From NCBI GenBank assembly GCA_963556145.1, contig OY744468.1, forward strand, positions 1,922,001 to 1,986,000: a stretch of DNA of 64,000 bases. Reading direction: 5' to 3'. Shown one piece after another: positions 57,896 to 64,000 of the stretch (position 1 is its first letter; every line of letters begins with the position of its first letter). Below the pieces are notes generated by a model that saw nothing but the letters and a program-made list of their open reading frames with translations, was not told where the DNA came from and made no database searches. The translations under genes and the position numbers were made by a program. The DNA comes from Hygrocybe punicea (lineage: Eukaryota > Basidiomycota > Agaricomycetes > Agaricales > Hygrophoraceae).

Positions 57896-60800
57896 ATGCC
57901 CAAGTTGTCCAAAGAGAAACATGGGAAGAAGAGGACAGCTCAAGAAGTCATCTTTGTTGAGAAAAAGATGAAAAATCGCACAAAATGGGTATCTAAACCA
58001 GTCGCAGGCGAGCTTCCCAAAAGTCCACAGAAATCCAGTCCAAAAAAGTCACCTTTGGATTCAAACCATCAGCAAAGCATGTCCCCAGATGTGCCTCCCG
58101 ACTCAGGTACACCGCAACCTCCAAAGCGCAAGACGGCGAAAGGCAATGTCAGCTATTCCTTTACCTGCTTTGTAGTCACTCTGAATTATTGGCAGACCCA
58201 AAATTGTTACCTCAGGGAGTGGATTCCACTTCGCAACGAATATCTGAGGGAGATGTTGAGCATGGAAGCTCCTCCTATTCCTGCCACCTGTCATATCTGC
58301 AAGAAGCAAGGTGGCCCCATTCGCTGCTTGAGCTGTCTCGGTCGTCCATTATTCTGTAAAGAATGTTGTCGAATCTCCCACCAGGGGACTCCATTCCACA
58401 AACTCGAATCATGGAATGGAAGCTGCTTCACCCCATCCTCATTACATGACATAGGATTCTGCTTGCATCTTGGGCACGGTGGTGATCCATGTCCCTCCAA
58501 TTCCGTTCAAGATGTCTGGGAGGATGTTGGGGAAGGCTCATCTTCAATGTCACAGATCGAGAATGATCAGCTGCTAGTTGACTTGAACCAGGAAGATGAT
58601 GATAACAACTTGGATGACAGTGTGCTGGTTATGGTTGATATTTCCGAAATCCACCGGCACCGTGTTCGCTGGTGTCATTGTCCGTCAAAAGACGAGCCAC
58701 AATGGCAATTGTTCAAGACCGGTCTCTTTCCAGCAACATTCAAACATCCTCGCTCGGCATTTACCTTTCAAGTCCTGGATTACTTTCATGTCGATCAGGT
58801 TGAATGTAAGACTTCTGCCAACAATTTCTACTCAAAACTGCGCTGGCTTACAAATAATGCCTTTCCTGACACCGTATCGGTGAGTCTCCATCTTAAAGGC
58901 TGTATTTATGGATGGTGATGGTGGAATGGACCTGTCAAATAGGACCGCTATAGAGAGCTCATGAGGGTCTCACGGCAATGGCGTGACATCAAAGTTCGGA
59001 AATGGTTTGGTTATGGCCACGACACCGACAAAGAACCAGGCAACGGCGACCTCGCTTTCTTCTGCCCAGCATGCCCACAGCCGGGCATCAACCTCCCTGA
59101 TAACTGGAAGGAATTGCCTAATCCGTTAGTAAAATGGACCTGCCAATGTTTATTGAAAGTAACATTTTCACAGGTGGTTGTATCGGAGAAGCCTCGTGGT
59201 GGATGGAAATTTTACTGCGGAACACATGCACATGAGGAATCCCGGCGATGATGTGGAGCTTACGAATGGAACTGGGTATTTTGTGCAAAGAGCTTCCTAT
59301 GAAGAGCACATCAAGGAAGCCGTGGAGGTCAAACAGGTGCAAAATTCATTTGTTGTGGTCTTAGGTTCCAAACTCAAACTTGCATTAGAAATCATCATGT
59401 TCCAAGTACAGAGCAGTCACCCAGAGCAATGCAAACAATAAGAACCTGGAATCCACAGGGGTTGGTGCCTGTGCCTGTGCAAGGCATGGATGCTTCGTTC
59501 CGCACAGCATGGTGGATTTTCAGAAGGGTGAAAGGTAACGAGGTCAGGTCAGAATGTCCTTGATGTGACCTGAAATCCTCGTCAGGCAAATGAACATAGA
59601 CTACTCAATATGTGAAGCCCTCAAGTACAACACCGAAGGCATGCGGCAAGCTCTCTTGTTCTATGATGTGATATGTGAGTGGGCGGTGAATTTTGGTAGA
59701 CGTGTGAAGCAGAGTAGTTTTTTGGATGCACCTACCATGGAATTGATCTTTGGTATCGGAAAATTCCATTTAAATGCTCACAAGGACGACTGCTTTCCAA
59801 AATTCTCACCCAACTTTATTCGTGGTGCTGGGCAGCTGGATGGAGAACAGATGGAAACTCTGTGGGCGATCATCGAGTTGATCTCACGCATCACAAAGTA
59901 CATGAGCAAGGCTCACCGGCGGGAGATTTTGGATGACATGATGAGACATTCAAACTGGAAAAAGTTGGTTGGAATGAGTAAGCAACAACCATCACCCTTC
60001 TCCTGGTTTGATACTCATCCTCTGAACAGTAAAAATGTTGATAGCAAAACATAAAACAGCCATCAGGGTCAAACGAGAAAGCAAGGAGGCATATCAAGAT
60101 TTGTCAAGTTCATTGGATCCCAAATTGGTGAAAAAGTGGAGTGAAAGCCAAACTTTCGCTGAATCACAGCATGGGGATGCACTGAAAATTTATCAAGTTG
60201 CTTTGAAGCAAGGTCAGTGATATTTCCTCCCCATAGTAGTGATGAATGAACAGTTCGTAGCACCAACTATGGCGGAAATACGTCTGAAATTGGGGAGGAA
60301 CGCCAAGGGGGAAGCAGGAGATTCCAATGCAGTGGCCTGGTTAGTGTCCGGGCTAAATATTGAACAAGCTCAGTATGTTCCTCACATTATATCATCACTT
60401 TCCTGTTCACAATTCTGAATTTCAGGGACAATCTCACTCATGATATGTGAAAGCTTAAAAAAGCCATTTCCATAGCGGAACAAAACAAGATTATGGATCG
60501 ACGAAAATGGTTACAAAGCAGGATTGATGCCTTCCAGAGGAAGACAACCTTTCTACTCAATGGGCATGACGTAGAGGAAGAGGATTGGGAGGAAAAGGAT
60601 AAAACATCCCCGGATGTTGGCATGTCCGATGATTCACAAGATTCCGCATCAGATGAGGAAGGAACAGATTATGAAGAAGATTGTGATCCTATCCTAGCAG
60701 AAAACGCTCGTATCAGTTTGCCTTCTAAAATAGGAAAGGAGGTATGTAAAAGGGTGGGATGGATTGAAATGGCTTCACAAGAAATGGAGCTTCGAAAAGG

Positions 60801-61475
60801 ACAAGCTAACGAGTCCCTGGAGAAAATACATTTTGCTCTGGGACATAAAGCATTGCTTTATCGAACAAGGATTAGGAAGGCCAAAGGACAAAAGGCCAAG
60901 ACACGGACTTGGGGAGCCATTCGTCATGCAGATGTGGCTTTGCGTGAATGTGTGAGGTCTTATGGTTGAGCTCGTAGGGCATTGGTAAACCTGGGTGCGG
61001 ACAACGAAACATTGGCACATTACCAAGAAATTCGTAGAGAGGATTTGAAGCTTAGTGGAGATGTTGTGGAAGAAAACAGATTTGGGCAAAAGAGTGATGC
61101 ATTGGCATGGTTTTGGAGAATGGGTGACCAGAACAAGGAACAGGAGGACAACTGGATGTCAGAATGTGAGTTATCAAATGAGATCTACCACAATACACCA
61201 TTGAAGTTGTAGTAGTTTACAGAGTGAACTGGTTGAGAGCGAAGGCTAGAGCAGAGAGAGCAGGGGAAGAGGAAACAACGGTGTTGGCAGAGATGAAGTT
61301 TACCATAAGATGGTATAGGTTTCAACAACAACTGTGGCAGGAAAGAGCGAGACGAGCACTGCAGTCTTCAAGGAAGGGAAGGGGACATCACGCATATGCT
61401 GAGAAGCAAGTTGTAATGTGGAAAAGATTTGCAGAAGCGGCGAAGAAGGGTTTTCCAGTAGATGTTCTTGAATAG
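57896..61475 (+). pseudogene. KDZ (Kyakuja-Dileera-Zisupton) transposase with CxC zinc domain, two nonsense codons
   Basis: The DDE-type transposase of the element. The start is MPKLSKEKHGKKRTAQ, a basic nuclear-type leader. A treble-clef cysteine cluster follows (58288-58500; CHICKKQGGPIRCLSCLGRP, FCKECC), matching the CxC2-like domain. The core reads LLVDLNQ.., WQLFKTGLFPATF, FFCPACPQPGIN, VDGNFTAEHMHM (about 59186), TGVGACACARHGCFVP, NIDYSICEAL, YDVICEWAVNF, GIGKFHLNAH, NFIRGAGQLDGE and ETLWAIIE, all family motifs, joined by introns of about 50-70 bp. TGA at 60448 and TGA at 60967 interrupt the C-terminal third where relatives have Arg-like residues; sequence on both sides stays in frame to the stop at 61473. 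A recently inactivated copy, unless the stops are bypassed. Confidence 0.85.
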
Positions 61476-61734
61476 TAACAGGCAAATTTCTTTCGGAGTC
61501 AAATATTGGTTTTATTTAATGCTCATTGCATATGAACATCATGTCCAATGAGGCACATCCGATATTGTTGGGCAATAAATATCCAACACATGGTAGACGG
61601 GCTAACGTGATTGGTGCCCCCATGTCAGCCAATCCAATGGAAATGGGAACCTAATATCCTGCCGATGTTGTTGTAGTGTGTCATAAATAGCCCGCTTGTC
61701 CGAGATGGGTTGGATAAGAAGATGGGTGGGATCA

Positions 61735-64000
61735 AATACAAGTGGGGAATAAATATCACACCCAGCTGGGCCCATCCAATGCCAGTGGGTAATAAATATC
61801 CAACCCCCTCTCGGCCCATCCAATGCCAGTGGGGAATAAATATCCCACCCCATCTCGGCCCATCCAATGCCAGTGGGTAATAAATATCCAACCCCCTCTC
61901 GGCCCATCCAATGCAATTGGGGAATAAATAACCCACCCCATCTCGGCCCATCCAATGCCAGTGGGAAATAAATATCCCACCCCATCTCGGCCCATCCAAT
62001 GCCAGTGGGAAATAAATATCCCACCCCATCTCGGCCCATCCAATGCCAGTGGGGAACAAATATCTCGGCCCATCCAATGCCAGTGGGAAATAAATATCCC
62101 ACCCATCTCGGCCCATCCAATGCCAGTGTGGAACAAATATCTCGGCCCATCCAATGCCAGTGGGAAACAAATATCCCACCCCATCTCGGCCCATCCAATG
62201 CAATTGGGGAATAAATAACCCACCCCATCTCGGCCCATCCAATGCCAGTGGGGAACAAATATCTCGGCCCATCCAATGCCAGTGGGAAACAAATATCCCA
62301 CCCCATCTCGGCCCATCCAATGCAATTGGGGAATAAATAACCCACCCCATCTCGGCCCATCCAATGCCAGTGGGGAACAAATATCTCGGCCCATCCAATG
62401 CCAGTGGGAAATAAATATCCCACCCCATCTCGGCCCATCCAATGCCAGTGGGAAATAAATATCTGAACCCATCTCGGCCCATCCAATGCAATTGGGGAAT
62501 AAATATCCCACCCCATCTCGGCCCATCCAATGCCAGTGGGAAATAAATATCTGAACCCATCTCGGCCCATCCAATGCAATTGGGGAATAAATATCCCACC
62601 CCATCTCGGCCCATCCAATGCCAGTGGGAAATAAATATCTGAACCCATCTCGGCCCATCCAATGCAATTGGGGAATAAATATCCCACCCCATCTTGGCCC
62701 ATCCAATGCTGGTGGCGAACAAATATCTGAACCCATCTCGGCCCATCCAATGCCAGTGGGAAACAAATATCCCACCCCATCTCGGCCCGTCCAATGCCAG
62801 TGGGGAACAAATATCTGAACCCATCTCGGCCCATCCAATGCAATTGGGGAATAAATATCCCACCCCATCTCGGCCCATCCAATGCCAGTGGCGAACAAAT
62901 ATCTGAACCCATCTCGGCCCATCCAATGCAATTGGGGAATAAATAACCCACCCCATCTCGGCCCATCCAATGCCAGTGGGGAACAAATATCTCGGCCCAT
63001 CCAATGCCAGTGGGAAACAAATATCCCACCCCATCTCGGCCCATCCAATGCAATTGGGGAATAAATAACCCACCCCATCTCGGCCCATCCAATGCCAGTG
63101 GGGAACAAATATCTCGGCCCATCCAATGCCAGTGGGAAATAAATATCCCACCCCATCTCGGCCCATCCAATGCCAGTGGGAAATAAATATCTGAACCCAT
63201 CTCGGCCCATCCAATGCAATTGGGGAATAAATATCCCACCCCATCTCGGCCCATCCAATGCCAGTGGGAAATAAATATCTGAACCCATCTCGGCCCATCC
63301 AATGCAATTGGGGAATAAATATCCCACCCCATCTCGGCCCATCCAATGCCAGTGGGAAATAAATATCTGAACCCATCTCGGCCCATCCAATGCAATTGGG
63401 GAATAAATATCCCACCCCATCTTGGCCCATCCAATGCTGGTGGCGAACAAATATCTGAACCCATCTCGGCCCATCCAATGCCAGTGGGAAACAAATATCC
63501 CACCCCATCTCGGCCCGTCCAATGCCAGTGGGGAACAAATATCTGAACCCATCTCGGCCCATCCAATGCAATTGGGGAATAAATATCCCACCCCATCTCG
63601 GCCCATCCAATGCCAGTGGCGAACAAATATCTGAACCCATCTCGGCCCATCCAATGCCAGTGGGAAACAAATATCCCACCCCATCTCGGCCCGTCCAATG
63701 CCAGTGGGGAACAAATATCTGAACCCATCTCGGCCCATCCAATGCAATTGGGGAATAAATATCCCACCCCATCTCGGCCCATCCAATGCCAGTGGCGAAC
63801 AAATATCTGAACCCATCTCGGCCCATCCAATGCCAGTGGGAAACAAATATCCCACCCCATCTCGGCCCGTCCAATGCCAGTGGGGAACAAATATCTGAAC
63901 CCATCTCGGCCCATCCAATGCAATTGGGGAATAAATATCCCACCCCATCTCGGCCCATCCAATGCCAGTGGGGAACAAATATCTGAACCCATCTCGGCCC
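61735..64000 (-). repeat. Right 44-bp repeat array of the KDZ element, with higher-order structure
   Basis: Roughly fifty units of CCAATGCCAGTGGGGAATAA, then ATATCCCACCCCATCTCGGCC and CAT, in reverse orientation to 43126-43860, running off the window. Variants differ at CCAGTGG/CAATTGG, ATAAATAT/ATAAATAA and CCCACCCC/CTGAACCC, and some units are shortened to about 32 bp. A 728-bp block (about 62190-62917) repeats at 62918-63645, and a 176-bp four-unit block repeats at 63522 and 63698. All three minus frames are open over about 2.3 kb because the unit lacks stops in that direction. Confidence 0.93.

Larger units (their letters stand above)
43126..64000. mobile_element. Giant KDZ transposon with TET/JBP and JmjC genes, right end outside the window
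   Basis: Genes typical of a KDZ element (44169-61475) are enclosed by two arrays of the same 44-bp repeat in opposite orientation (43126-43860 and 61735 to the window end). The simplest reading is one element more than 20 kb long whose ends are inverted repeat arrays. Three to four genes are transcribed leftwards (44169-52923) and three rightwards (54242-61475), with a foldback between. TIR tips and TSD cannot be read because the right end is missing and the left array fades gradually into 43100-43140. Confidence 0.75.

Noticed and set aside
61602..63992. Three overlapping minus-strand open frames of 740-796 codons
   Set aside because: They follow the stop-free 44-bp repeat in all three frames; there is no start context, intron or domain, and the residues are a repeat of the same 44-residue pattern.
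61735..64000. CRISPR-like appearance of regular repeats
   Set aside because: Units are contiguous with no unique spacers, no cas genes exist, and the genome is eukaryotic.

Overview
The window looks like a TE-dense (accessory/heterochromatic) region from an Agaricomycete (mushroom-forming basidiomycete). The evidence is the combination of RepHel Helitrons, a Plavaka-type transposase, a KDZ transposase accompanied by a TET/JBP-type dioxygenase, short 45-60 bp GT-AG introns, and several multi-exon genes of families I know only from Agaricomycetes. I see no housekeeping gene, rRNA, tRNA or CRISPR. The species cannot be named from the sequence.

Layout. (1) 1-5484: most of a non-autonomous LTR element (LARD-like) with identical LTR segments and a GC-rich, minisatellite-filled interior without gag/pol. 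(2) about 5485-18670: a Helitron on the minus strand (Helitron 1), broken by a 7.77-kb Plavaka element (7533-15303, TSD AGG) and a non-autonomous hAT (17105-18230, TSD CACCACCC). (3) 18962-20776: a multi-exon P-loop gene resembling Crinkler/retrotransposon-hotspot ATPases. (4) 21464-about 28500: Helitron 2 (minus), with a readable CTAG 3' terminus and two foldback MITEs, one of them in the Rep coding sequence. (5) about 28540-33596: Helitron 3 (minus), a different lineage whose helicase runs in frame into a USP-like cysteine-peptidase domain. (6) 33650-37573: an Agaricomycete-type gene split by a second hAT (34060-36597, TSD ATATCAAT), which itself holds a solo LTR of the first element family. 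(7) 38110-42948: palindromic repeats around a multi-exon hypothetical gene. (8) 43126-64000: a very large KDZ element whose two outer parts are arrays of the same 44-bp repeat in opposite orientation.

The KDZ element is the most striking system. Its core has two divergent arms. The minus arm encodes a KDZ-type accessory protein, a JmjC-like 2OG-Fe(II) dioxygenase, an acidic Pro/Glu-rich repeat protein and a small protein. The plus arm encodes a newly assembled 92-residue basic protein, a TET/JBP-like 2OG-Fe(II) dioxygenase and the CxC-zinc/KDZ transposase. Between the arms lies a 0.8-kb foldback. A palindromic motif of 25-26 bp lies 28-80 bp upstream of three of these genes, and a half-site lies upstream of a fourth. 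The element therefore carries one candidate eraser of DNA methylation and one candidate chromatin eraser. Nearly every premature stop in the surrounding Helitrons, the Plavaka and the KDZ transposase can be explained by C-to-T changes (CGA to TGA, CAG/CAA to TAG/TAA), as expected where transposons are cytosine-methylated. That is the type of silencing a TET-like enzyme could counter.
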